From NCBI GenBank assembly GCA_963682055.1, contig OY821745.1, positions 10,671,501-10,735,500 on the forward strand: a stretch of DNA of 64,000 nucleotides, read 5' to 3'. Below the pieces are notes generated by a model. The model did not search any database and was not told the DNA's origin. It saw only the letters and a program-made list of their open reading frames with translations. This document shows positions 50,225 through 61,600 of the stretch, piece by piece; the first letter of the stretch is position 1, and each line of letters opens with the position of its first letter. Both the position numbers and the translations under genes were made by a program. The stretch is from Primula veris (lineage: Eukaryota > Streptophyta > Magnoliopsida > Ericales > Primulaceae).

Positions 50225-53200
50225 TTAAAGTAAAGGCTCATTACCTGCTAATTTAGCAAGATTATACTCCGGCGGCACATTTGCAGCCACTTGAACAGCA
50301 CCTTTAGCAGCCGCAATACCAACCGCTAAGCTTTGCATAATATCCAAACCAGCACAAATAGAAGCCAATGCCCCACCAACCAAACAATCCCCTGCACCCG
50401 TAAGCCTCACAACAGATGTAGAAATTGCAGGAAAATGCACTGCAAGTAAACCAGAGCTTCCCAAATTTTCAAAGTTACCAAAAAAACGATTTGGGAAACA
50501 GCTTTTAGTCACGTGTCTGTATAAATCAATTTCGGAACTGCAGTTTTTGTTCTTTCTTTTTTGATACAATCCTTTAGAACATATAATTACCCCATCTGAT
50601 CCAAGAGTGATTATGATTACTTTAATGCCTTTATCGAGTAAAACCAACATTGGTGGTCTTAGCATTTGAAATAATAATTCTGTTGAATATCTGATGCCGC
50701 TACTATCTTTCTTGATTGGAGCAAAAACTGTATCTGAAGAAAGAGCATTTGCCATCGCAATGAGTTCATCTTCATTAGGTGATGCAAATGTTATCTGCAA
50801 AAATCATAATTCAACGACACAATGATAAAGACGTGTTTCTAGACGTGATTATGATTTCTCAAACACATCAAAGCATGAGATATAAAAGATGAAAACTCAC
50901 ATACTCTGCAATTGACACAACTCTCTTGGATTTCGTGACTGATACTGGCTCAAACCATACAGGAATATCCGCTTCTGATGCCACTGAGAAAGAAAAACAC
51001 AATAAAAATGTGGAAGGGAAAGAAAGAAGATTATTTATTTCAAAGGATAACAGCTATTAGCTTATCAAGGTTTGTTTTATTTTAGCTTTTAAGCCTTTGC
51101 TTACAAGTTTTAATGTATTTTGTTGGTCAACTTAAAAGACTCGTTCTTTTGCATTTTGGCTTGAAAACACTATAGGCTTTAACACAAGTAAAGCCTAGTT
51201 TTTTTCCTCACCCTCAAATAAGCCAGCTTACTTAAAGTTGCTTTTTAACTCGAAAAAAAAAAAGCGGAAGGCAAAGCTGCAAAGCCTTATCCAGGAAATA
51301 ATGCTAATATTTATCTGTTACCCAATCCTCAATATTGCATAAAAGTCCATGAGACAAAAGTGTGAACTGTTAAGGAAAGAAAAGAAAGAAGCAAAAGCTT
51401 TCTCGGTTTTATAGTGTCAACCTGGTTTAAGGCAGGATTCAAGATAAACTTATCTTCTAAATATTATTCTAGAGAGGGATGGAGAGAGATTAATGTACTT
51501 CTGCAAGATGCTAACAGAGACGAAGCACTTAAGTTTGCATCTACCATCACGACTGGAGCTGATTGCACATTGACGTTAAATTTATGAATCCATTCAGGTA
51601 AAAGAAATTTTTCCTACATATTACAAATGAAAAACCAAAAACAGTTAATTTGAAGTGCAACCAAATTTTGAAAGAGGTCCTTAAGTAAAGTGATGTATAT
51701 AATTACAGAAAGGAGGGCGAGACTGACCACTGCTTCCACACTAGCAATTCCAGCAGATACCTCACCTTTGAAATCGAAAACATTGCAAACTATAGGAGTC
51801 TCAATATCTTGGTGCCTTCGGATACCTGATGCATAAATTAATTCATAGTGTGTTTAGAAGCAGTTGCTTGTTTCTCAAAGAGACTAAAGGAAAAATTATA
51901 GAACTTGAACCATTTTGACCTTGATAATTTCATGTGTACAATGAAAAAGGATAAGGAGACTGGATAGAGAATAGTATTACTGTCTCAATTTGAATGTACT
52001 GCAAGTTTTTTACTATGAAGACTTAGAATATGATACTATGAGTAAAAGACTTACTTTCGCACTTGCTAAAAACTTCAGCTGAATTCAGAAATTGGTAATG
52101 CTAAAGAAACTCGGAAAGCCTACCTTGTAGTGATAGTCTAGCAGATTTCCAGTGTTCTAGCAGTAAATTTCCTGTTAAGAGATAGAGATTAGCGAGCAAT
52201 AAGCCATTTCTGAAAAAAATAAATTAACATTCTGTTTTCTCTCAAAGACCATCTTCTCTCTCGCAAAAATAGAATGCATGTCAGGTAATAATAGTGGCCT
52301 CCATCAATAGCAAGTGTAATTCGATTAAAGAAATAATGTCAAAATAACAGCAGCACTTAGAGGTTAGGATAGATTATTTTCAACAATATTTGAACTCCCG
52401 CTTTCATCAACTGGAATAACCTTAACAGTTTTCTAATCAAATAAATATGCTTGAAATGATTCAATTAAAATAAAGGAAGAAAGCCAATTAGGCTAAGCCT
52501 GTAAGGTCTACATTTTTCTGGTTGCTCTTGCCGGCACATCAGTTAACAGAGTAAATAACTATATTAGTATGATTTACTACATTACATTGTTCTGTTCAAT
52601 ATTACTTGGATCGAGGTTTATTGAATATGATGGAAAGGGAACGTTAAAAGAGTTCAACGTATTTATTGTACAACTGATAAAGTAATTGATTTGGCTCTCG
52701 ACTTTAGAGCCTTTAACCAATTTACCTTAGTTGGTTAATAATATTCTGCCACTAAAAACACAAAAAAGGTTGCACGCTAGAACCGGAGTGGTCTGTAGGG
52801 CATATGCGAGAATTTGGTAACTAAGGTTCAGTGTGGACTCTGGCCAGTCAATGTAAGAGAATAATTTACGTTAATATGGTCCAGAATAAATTTTATAAAA
52901 AGTATTCACCTGCCATGTCAAATCCCAGAACGCTTATCATGTAAGGCTTCGTCCCAAGCTTGGATATGCACTCAGCAACATTCCTAGCCACACCACCTAA
53001 TACATAATGTACCTGAATGAAAAGCTTTACATAAGTGATTTTTTTTTTTTTCAAAAAAGATAATTGACATGCTGACTATAATGCATCACTTTCCAATCAT
53101 CTGAATATCCATCTCTTTGCACTAGTCCATTCCTTTCCTAATTTAGGAACTAAATATGTTAATATATTCCACATGGTACTCGTAGGTAGCTTAAAGATAC

Positions 53201-54274
53201 GGTATATAGCAAGCAAAGAAAGTTGTAAGGAAGGAAAATGACTTCCAATTCTACCTGATCAGAATCATGTGATCAAAGGACAGAAAAAATAATCTAAATC
53301 TAAATCACAGAGCCATGGTTACACGTTTAGTTAATCAGTAATGATATGGTATATTTTGTTACCAAAACAAAAGATGTTCTGTGTATGGCATCGGTACACA
53401 TGATCTCAAGGCCTAGTGGATATTCTATCTATTGCATTCCAGCTCTATTGCATTCCAGCCCTCAATTACATAAACTATTCGAATCAATTAACATTTAAAA
53501 GTAAAAAGGCTAAAGTATCGTTAAATTTGAGTTACAATACATAAGCTTGTGGAGGCAACTACGCTGCCTAGGACTGTATGGTTATGATCACATCTTATGA
53601 CATACTCTTTGAGGCCTTCTATAAGTACAACCTATATTAAGATCTCAAAATCTATTTAGTTTACCCCTTTGATAAATCATAACAACTGTTCAAGGGAAAC
53701 ACAAAATCAACACCAGATTTGAGATTATACAACTATCATCTTCACTTCACACGTATCAAAATCAACTTTCACATATACTTACGAGTATATCAGAGATTCA
53801 GAATTTTCAAAAACGATGCTCACAAACAAACAAAAACCATGTTATAAATCCAATTGTATCACAAATATCTCGTCTACATTTTAATAAAATGCAACTGATC
53901 CACAGTTCACTGGCACCTGCAGCACTAAAAAGCTACTTACCACAAAAAAGAAAATCGAAGTGCAAAAACAAGGGTATTACAAATTTATCACAGGGATTTT
54001 GAACATATGCAGTATGCAGATATAACCAGATACTACAAACAACAGAATCTCATACCACTGACAAGAACAAACCCACATCAAAAGCACAGTAAAGTAACTA
54101 TAACATACAATCATCCAAGGAAATGTATATAAAAAAAAAGGAGGAAAGAAAAACCTTGCCGGGTGTAGTTGTCCTTGGATTAGTCGGTATAGACGGAGTG
54201 GCATGTATATCTAATACCATTCCCCCTATGATCACTGGCTCTCCACTATCACTCACTTGCCCTCCTTTATCCAT
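50225..54274 (-). CDS. PUKI: Pseudouridine kinase (pfkB family)
   Basis: pfkB-type sugar kinase that phosphorylates pseudouridine to pseudouridine 5'-phosphate, which a glycosylase then splits to uracil and ribose phosphate (RNA turnover). Exons (minus): 54274-54155, 53012-52910, 52171-52124, 51825-51728, 51613-51499, 50983-50901, 50794-50225. They sum to 1137 nt, 378 aa, all in frame, the length I recall for the Arabidopsis protein. Visible features are EPVIIGGMVLDIHATPS at the N-terminus, LGGVARNVAECISKLG (pfkB signature 1 region), VWFEPVSVTKSKRV, FASPNEDELIAMANAL, and VVRLTGAGDCLVGGALAS, where the Asp of GAGD is the expected catalytic base. There is no obvious N-terminal transit peptide and no SKL-type C-terminus (it ends NEPLL). 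ATGs 26 bases upstream are out of frame. The two-exon N-terminal split and final long exon leave no gap in the fold. Confidence 0.93.
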
Positions 54275-56400
54275 GCCCTTAAACCAATATACATATACAT
54301 GAATTATGTATTCGAGTAGTAAATAATTGTGTATCCTATATTTTTGGACATCCTAAATATTGTCAACTTCATCAAAATATTAACAAATAAACAATGAAAT
54401 TATCCATTTACCCTTTTCTATCAATAAAAGATGTGATAAAGTATGACATGAGATGTTATTCGACTAAAGTAAGGGTATTTTGGTTACAATCATTAAATTT
54501 CATATGATTTGTGATATTAAAATTTGCAAAATTTCATAGAGAAACAATAATCTAGGGACCGATGGACTATATGGTTTGGCCTGAATTGCACTAATGATCC
54601 CCATAGTTTCAACCACATATGTCCTCATAGTTTGTATGTAAACTGGAAACACTAAGAACCCTTTAAATCCAGAAACATATGATCAATTCAGGCCTTTCCA
54701 TTGAGGTTTTCCAAATCTCAAAAATGTATACAGGATTACCGGGTCAACAGTACGACATTATATAAATTTAGCAATTTATAACTGTAAATATTCTCCAGAA
54801 TAATGAAAACGTGACAGACTTGTCCACAAATCATAAACCTTTTTCTGTAATTTGCCTCTTTTAACAGATTTTATTAATTTCAAAAACACTGTCATGATAT
54901 GAGGTGCGAAGCCAGAAGGAACGAGTAAAGAAAATATGGGGGTGCCAAATCATTAATTTCAATAAAATATACCCCCTCCGTCCCAATATACTAGTAGTTT
55001 TGGGGATACGTGCAATATAAATTGGTGTTCTTAAAATGTCGAAATGATATATTTCAAAATTTATTCATATAATTAAACATCTTAAATATGTGACTAACAT
55101 TTGAAATTTACAGTTCCGATATTTTACATTCCTATTAAATTGGAACAGATGGAGCATTAAAATTGAATGTAAAAAACATCACCACTTAGTTTCCGACTCC
55201 AAACCACCATACAAACATAAAACGATAAAATTTCCTAAAATTAATCGGCCGAATAATTTCTCTCGGGCACTTAAAAGTTAAAATAAACAAGAATCATTTC
55301 GTTTCAAATTTAAGGGACAAATTGTTAAATACATTAGTAACAAAAGGTAAAAATGTTAGGGAATTTCTTATTGTTATCTTTAATGAGAAAAAGCAAGCTT
55401 GCCCATTTGAGACTTACTAAATAAAAACTAGTCTAATTCTAATCCAACCTTAAAAAAAATAAAAAAATAATAATAAGACCAACAACACTGTAGCTTATAA
55501 GTAATAAAAATGAAAATATAGTAAAGATAAAAGTTAATTTTAAATATTAAGAGAGGTGTTACCAGAGAGTGATGTGGCATGTGAGGAGGCAGTTCGGTTT
55601 TTTAATATTTGATATAATCAGCGATCACTTTATCTCGTAGTGATTTTATATTTCAACTTTACAAAACTTACTTTCCTTTTGAGTTTTAGGAGAAGAGTTA
55701 TAAGTAATCAATTTCATTAATATTTTATGTATTATCAATTAACAAGATACGGAGTGTGATACACAATATATCACCTACAAAATCTCATTTTTATTTGTTC
55801 ACTTATCATCTTCCTCATCATTCTATCTACTCATATTACTTTATATTTCAATTTTCTTATACTTTTCATCCTTAATTATATCAGTTTTACTTTTACATTT
55901 TGATTATAATGGTTTTAATTTATACATTTTTCAGCATGCATATCAAATTTATTATCGTAACTAAATATTACTATATTTTAATATACTTTTATCAATTTTT
56001 TTCAAACCAAATTAATTTACTAGACACATTAAATAACTTACAAGTTTTCTGCTATTTAAAGTATAAAGTACGCTTTTACAACTTATAAGTAAACGTTTTG
56101 GTTTATACAAATTATCAGATTTTTTATAAATTTCTCTATTACAACTATACAACTCATCTTTTTATTAATTTATATATTAAAAGTACAAATAAATGTTTGA
56201 GAATAAGAGAAAAGTAAGAGAGGGAAATTATTATTTTAATTATAAGGAAACATTTGACTGATATTTGAGTTCATGTATATTTAAGATAATGGATAAGTAA
56301 GCTGATGCGTATACAATTTTACAACAATCTCATCATATTTAAGGTAAATTGGTGATATAAGGAAACTGATATGAATGGCCTAACATATATCATCCATAAC
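54275..56400. other. Intergenic DNA upstream of the kinase gene
   Basis: Contains the kinase promoter on its left and otherwise AT-rich DNA with one Stowaway-like MITE. A lone hAT-like end (gaggtgcgaagccag) lies near 54900. No gene is recognised. Confidence 0.5.
54972..55156. mobile_element. Stowaway-like MITE
   Basis: The left end ccccctccgtcccaatata follows TA; the right end ttggaacagatggag mirrors it with a few changes. About 185 bp long and AT-rich inside. The CTCCGTCCCAAT terminus is typical of plant Stowaway (Tc1/mariner) MITEs. The right-hand TA duplication has decayed. Confidence 0.7.
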
Positions 56401-56600
56401 TAGGGCTGTAAATAACATGAAATGTTCGTAAAATCGTTCGTGTTCGGCTCGATTAATATTCGGTTTATGTTCGTTCATTTATAAAGAAACATAAATAATG
56501 AACAAGAATACAGTATTCGTTTATTAAATGAATTGAACATGAGCAAGATTCTGTTCGGTTCGTCTAAGCTCGTGTTCGTGTAACTATATATAAAGTTTGA
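56400..56600. repeat. Dispersed gttcg-rich repeat
   Basis: Starts tagggctgtaaataac and is filled with gttcgtgttcggctcg-type phrases in both orientations (gttcgttcat, gaacatgagc). This make-up is common in plant dispersed hAT-related MITEs. Limits are approximate. Confidence 0.45.
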
Positions 56601-56888
56601 TAAAATAAAAAAACTATTAATGATGTAACAAAACTAGTATCACTACAAATTAATAAATTTATTTATGGTATAATAATATTAATGATATGTTTGTATTATT
56701 TCAAACTTGTTAATATAATTTATATCATTGTAATATATATACATTCATCGATTTTACTGTTAATTGCTCGACTCGTGAAAAGTAATCAATTACACGTGTA
56801 TTAAATTAATTTGTGTTATAAACTTAAAAGCTAAGAAAAATTTGTGTTATAATATCAAATAAATTAATTAGCTAATGATTTATTTATG
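56601..56888. other. AT-rich flank of the LTR element
   Basis: Nothing recognisable; it borders the presumed 5' end of the retrotransposon. Confidence 0.4.
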
Positions 56889-57471
56889 TGTAGACAAGTT
56901 TATCATAGTAAACAATTGATAGAACATAAAAATTAGACCCGAATGTATCTATTCGGGTAGGAATCGACCCACCCATCATAGAGGGGTATCTAATGCTTAA
57001 ATGGGCTATCTCAAGCCTTTCTTTGAGAATAGGATTGGATCTTACTAAAAGCCCAAGCCCACTTAAATAGGGACCCATGTCAGAAAAATCTCACAAGATA
57101 GAGATATTTGTCAACATCTTAGGAGGCATACTTGTCTATAAATAGCCAAGTATCCCCCCTAGACCAGGGACCAGAAATCATACCTAAAAAATATAGAGAG
57201 AAGGAAAGAAAAGAAAAATACTAGTCAGGACGTATCACATCAAAAGCCTAAACCGAGTCAGGCAGAAAGTCGAGCACAAAGAGAAGAGAAAGATCAACTT
57301 CCGGATCGAACAGCGGATCCGAGTATAAATATAGTGATATAAGTTGTAGTCCGAACAAGGGCGATTGCCGAATACTAATAAAGATCGAGAAGTGTTCATC
57401 GTTTATTGTCAATTCATGATTTATTATTGTTGAAAAGCCTAACGCGACCGACCAAAGTTATGGCTTTGTCA
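56889..57471 (+). mobile_element. 5' LTR of a Ty3/Gypsy (Tat-type) retrotransposon
   Basis: It starts TGTAGACAAG and ends TTTGTCA, giving the usual TG...CA limits with a short inverted match (GACAA / TTGTC). A TATA-like ctataaatag lies at about 57136-57145. The right limit is fixed by the primer-binding site three bases on. The left limit is a guess, because the 3' LTR lies outside the window and cannot be compared. Confidence 0.65.
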
Positions 57472-57473
57472 AA

Positions 57474-57490
57474 TGGCGCCGTCTCCGGGA
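57474..57490 (+). other. Primer-binding site for minus-strand synthesis
   Basis: tggcgccgtctccggga directly follows the LTR. The TGGCGCCG start is that of primer-binding sites in many plant Ty3/Gypsy elements, complementary to the CCA-ended 3' terminus of a host tRNA. Which tRNA cannot be settled from memory. Confidence 0.75.
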
Positions 57491-57551
57491 ATCATCTAGT
57501 TCCCAACTAGCTTCGAAATCGAACACCAACGTTCTACCAGACGAGCAACAA

Positions 57552-58600
57552 ATGACGAACACCAACGAAGAAACTCGCCCGGAAGAAGTAGGCACATCGA
57601 CAAACCAGGAGATCCCAATCCACAAAGACGTGTTAGCGCATCTCCTCAACATCAGAGATCGCTACGAAGCGCTTCGTGTCGAATCTCGACTCACCGTCTC
57701 CAATGTCCAAACAGAACAACAAACCGACCATCCCCCTCAGGTCGACGGTCTTGTCGACGAAAACCCTACGGACATGGAGGTGGAACGAGCACCATCCGCG
57801 ACTGGGCATGTGGGGACACTATTGCCAGACAATCGCCATCCCAATAAGGCAGGGCCGAGCTCAAAGGCCCCTCAGCCAGCGGCCTCGGTCAACTCCAGTC
57901 CCCAACGAGTTCGTTTTCAAACGAACGAAACCAACCAGTACGGCCTGACCGACAACCCCATACTAGAACAGGTCGTCCCATATCCACCCCTCCCCCCGCA
58001 GATAATTACGCCGTACACTGTGGAACTACCAACCCATGTTCGACAAGACAGGACTACGGCCGCACTGGCACGGGCCATAGAAAAACGTAATGCCCTGCTA
58101 CAAGCCCAGCTAGGGGCATGCATGTCGGCCATGGCGGCGGCCGGCATCACGATACCGCCCATCCAACCGGCCAACACGCTAACCGACCCTCGACGTGAAG
58201 CGGAAGATTCCGCTTACCGAGAAGCGATGGCCGAAGCGGGTCGACCTCAGGTTACGAGGGTACCCAGACAAGGAGAACCCGTCCCGAGGATAACCCCGAC
58301 GGTTTACGGTCATCATGGCGCGCCTCCTTTACCTAACCCCGATAAAGACCCGAACGACTGAGGAACGGCGAGCATAGGGTCATAGTCGGTTACTATCCCC
58401 AACACCCCTATGGGGGATACGCCCCTCACTACCCGGCACCGGACGAAGCGTTCTAACAGGCTTGGGACGTATGCCAAGAGACTCCGTGTACCGATCAGAT
58501 AACTCGGTACCGCAATCCTGCGGGGTTTGTCATCCCCGAATTTAGACTATATGATGGAAGGAGCTGTCCCATCGACCACCTCCGACATTACAAAACAAGG
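57552..58600 (+). pseudogene. Damaged N-terminal Gag part of the retrotransposon
   Basis: An open frame from 57552 codes 269 residues rich in Pro, Thr and Glu, as in Tat-type Gag N-termini, and stops at 58359-58361. The rest of Gag continues in a different frame, that of pol. That frame is readable just upstream (GYYPQHPYGGYAPHYPAP) but has an in-frame TAA at 58454-58456. So at least one frameshift and one nonsense change separate the Gag halves. A programmed shift is unlikely given the extra stop. Confidence 0.7.
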
Positions 58601-61600
58601 ATGGAGTTGTGGAGTGACGACAGTGCACTGATGTGCAAATTTTTTAAGAACAGCTTGGGTCAGGAAGAATCGTCGTGGTATCATAATCTACCACGGGGAT
58701 CCATACGAAGCTGGGCTGAGCTCCTCCGTGCATATTCCACCCGATATGCCGCTCATAGGAAGAAGAAGGTTAACATTGAAACCCTTCTGAAAATGGCTAT
58801 GCTGCCCAATGAGAGGCTTCAAGACTACTGCATACGCTTCATCGACATGGCGAACCAGATACCACAGTACGCCAGTAACATAGCCATCCAGAACTTCATC
58901 AATTCCATCCCCAGCGGCTATTGGGCGAGAAGGAAGTTCATCGGTAAGAACTTTCCAACCACCGACTCCCTTCTGGCTTATTGCACCCACCTTACCGACA
59001 AGAATGAAGAGATACGAGCCCTTAACCGGGCTCCGCCAAGAAGAGAGACAGTCCGGGAAGCGCAGGTGGACCGCAAGAGGGCCAAGAACAACCAGGGGGA
59101 ACCGGTCCCCCAATCCAAACGGAACAAAGGTCCCGAGGTTCAGCGAAGGGAATACAAACCCGTAGAGCCCGAGCCCAAGCCACTCCGAATCGCCTATCCA
59201 ATGCCGCCCAAACCACCTCAGCAAGGTCGTGGGCAAGAAAGGGAACGCCAGAGGCGTTATGAACCAGTCGAGTTGAAGTACACTTTCAACCTGTCTGCCA
59301 AAAATATCTTGAAGGATATTTGTAGAGAAATCTGGTACTCCCGACCCGAACCAATTCGTTCCTCCCCTGATTCCAGAGACACCAAACTCTTCTGCGCCTA
59401 TCATGAGGATCACGGCCATATCACCGAGCATTGCCGACACCTGCGGTGGAAGATGAACGCGTGGGGAGACGCAGGATTCCTCGACAAATTCATCAAAGGC
59501 GCTAGGGACAAAGGCAAGCAGCTAGTCATCGAGGGAACGGACAACCGACAAGGCAAGACGATCCACGTGGTCCACTTGTCAAGACCCAAAAGCACCGGGG
59601 GGGATCGATCCCAACAACGGCAGTTGGCCCACTTTGGGCAAGTAGCTAAAGCTTCGCAGGCGTCGACCTCAAAGCGACAATGCATGCCGCAGAAACACCC
59701 GCCCATTTCTTTCTCAGACCTTGACGAAGAAGGGGTAATATATCCCCACGGGGACGCCATTAACCTCCGCGTCCAGATTGGTATCGATACGGTTAGCAGA
59801 GTGCTTGTCGACCAAGGAGCCTCTTGTGATATTATGTACAAAGAGCTCTTTGACAAGATGGAGCTCAAATTGCAAGATCTACAGCCCACTGACGTCACAC
59901 TGATCGGGTTCATCTCTGAGACAAATAAGCCGTTGGGAAAGATCGTCCTAAAGGTTACCACGGGATCCGTATCTGTTCCCGTGGAGTTCTTGGTGGTCAA
60001 TGATAATTCCGGCCACAATGCGATCTTGGGCCGACCGTGGCTTCATGCTATGCGGGCGATACCTTCCACGTACCACCAGAAGGTGAAATACCCCAATGCC
60101 AAGGGTGAGATCGAGACAGCCCGAGGATGTCAGGAAGACTCAAGACGCTGTGAAGACATCACCGCTACGTTGAAGAGACAACTTGTAGTTGGCGAACAGC
60201 CCACAAGCGCAGGGAAGCTGATCAACCAAATAGCTCGAGCTGAGAGGGTTGTTGAAGAACAAGTCGGAGAAACACTCCGGAAGGTGTATATCCCGGATAC
60301 GGATGAAGAGCACTACTTCCTCATCGGAGATAGCCTTCCTAAAGAGGAATCCAAGGAGTTAGAGGCGTTCCTCTTCAGCAACATCGATAAGTTCGCTTGG
60401 AGCCCCAAAGACATGCCCGGTCTAGATCCGAAGACAGCATGCCATCATCTCAGCGTAAATGCCGAGTACAAGTCCATAGCTCAAAGGAGCCGGAAGGTGT
60501 CCGTCCAGCACAGAGCGGCTATAATTGCTAAAGTCCGGAAGTTATTGGTAGCGGGAGCAATACGGGAAGTGTTCTACCCGAAGTGGTTGTCCAACCCGGT
60601 CGTCGTCCCAAAGAAGAATGGGAAGGAAAGAGTCTGTATAGAGTTTACTAATCTAAATAAAGCCTGCCCTAGGGATCCATTCCCCCTACCAAGGATTGAT
60701 CAATTGGTGGACGCCACGGCTGGAGCAGAAAGAATGACTTTCCTCGACGCATACTCGGGATATCATCAAATCCCCCTCGCCCCCGAAGATCAAGAAAAGA
60801 CTTCATTCATATCACCTCTGGGAAACTACTGCTATACGGTTATTCCGTTCGGCCTGCGAAACGCCGGAGCGACATACCAAAGGATGATAACAAAGGTATG
60901 CCAGAAGCATATAGGGAAGACAATGGAGGTGTACATCGACGACATGGTCGTCAAGAGCGAAAAGGCCACTACCCACCTCCAAGACATTAAAAACGTCTTC
61001 CAAACGCTGGGCGGGCACAAACTGAAGCTTAATGCTAGCAAATGTGCATTCGGCATCAGCAAAGGGAAGTTTTTGGTGCACATGGTCAGCCAAAGAGGAA
61101 TAGAGGCTAATCCCGACCAGATAACGGCTCTGCAAAACCTAGCAGCACCCAAGAATAAGAAGCAGGTGCAAGAGCTCACGGGGATGATGGCTGCACTAAG
61201 CAGGTTCATCAGTCGATCCGCAGATAAGGGGCGACCATTTTTTGAGACCCTCAGGAAGGATAAGAAGTTCGTATGGGATCCGGCATGTGAAGAGTCATTC
61301 AACAACCTCAAGGAGTATCTCAGGACGCCGCCACTACTAGTAAGGCCGAACAAAGAGGATATTCTGGCCTGCTACCTAGCAGTTTCCACTACAGCGGTGA
61401 GCGCAGTCCTCCTAAGAGAAGAGGGACGAGAGCAGTTTCCGATATACTTCGTCAGCAAGACTTTGGTCGAGGCCGAAACACGCTACCTACCGTTGGAAAA
61501 GTTGTGTTTGGCGTTGATCGTTGCTACCCGGAAACTACCACACTACTTCATAGCTCATAAAGTCCAAGTCTACACGAAGTTCCACGTCAAGGAGTCCCTT

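Noticed and set aside
58688..60018. Long minus-strand open frames opposite pol
   Set aside because: They mirror the codon structure of the real plus-strand Pol frame in GC-richer DNA and have no domain similarity.
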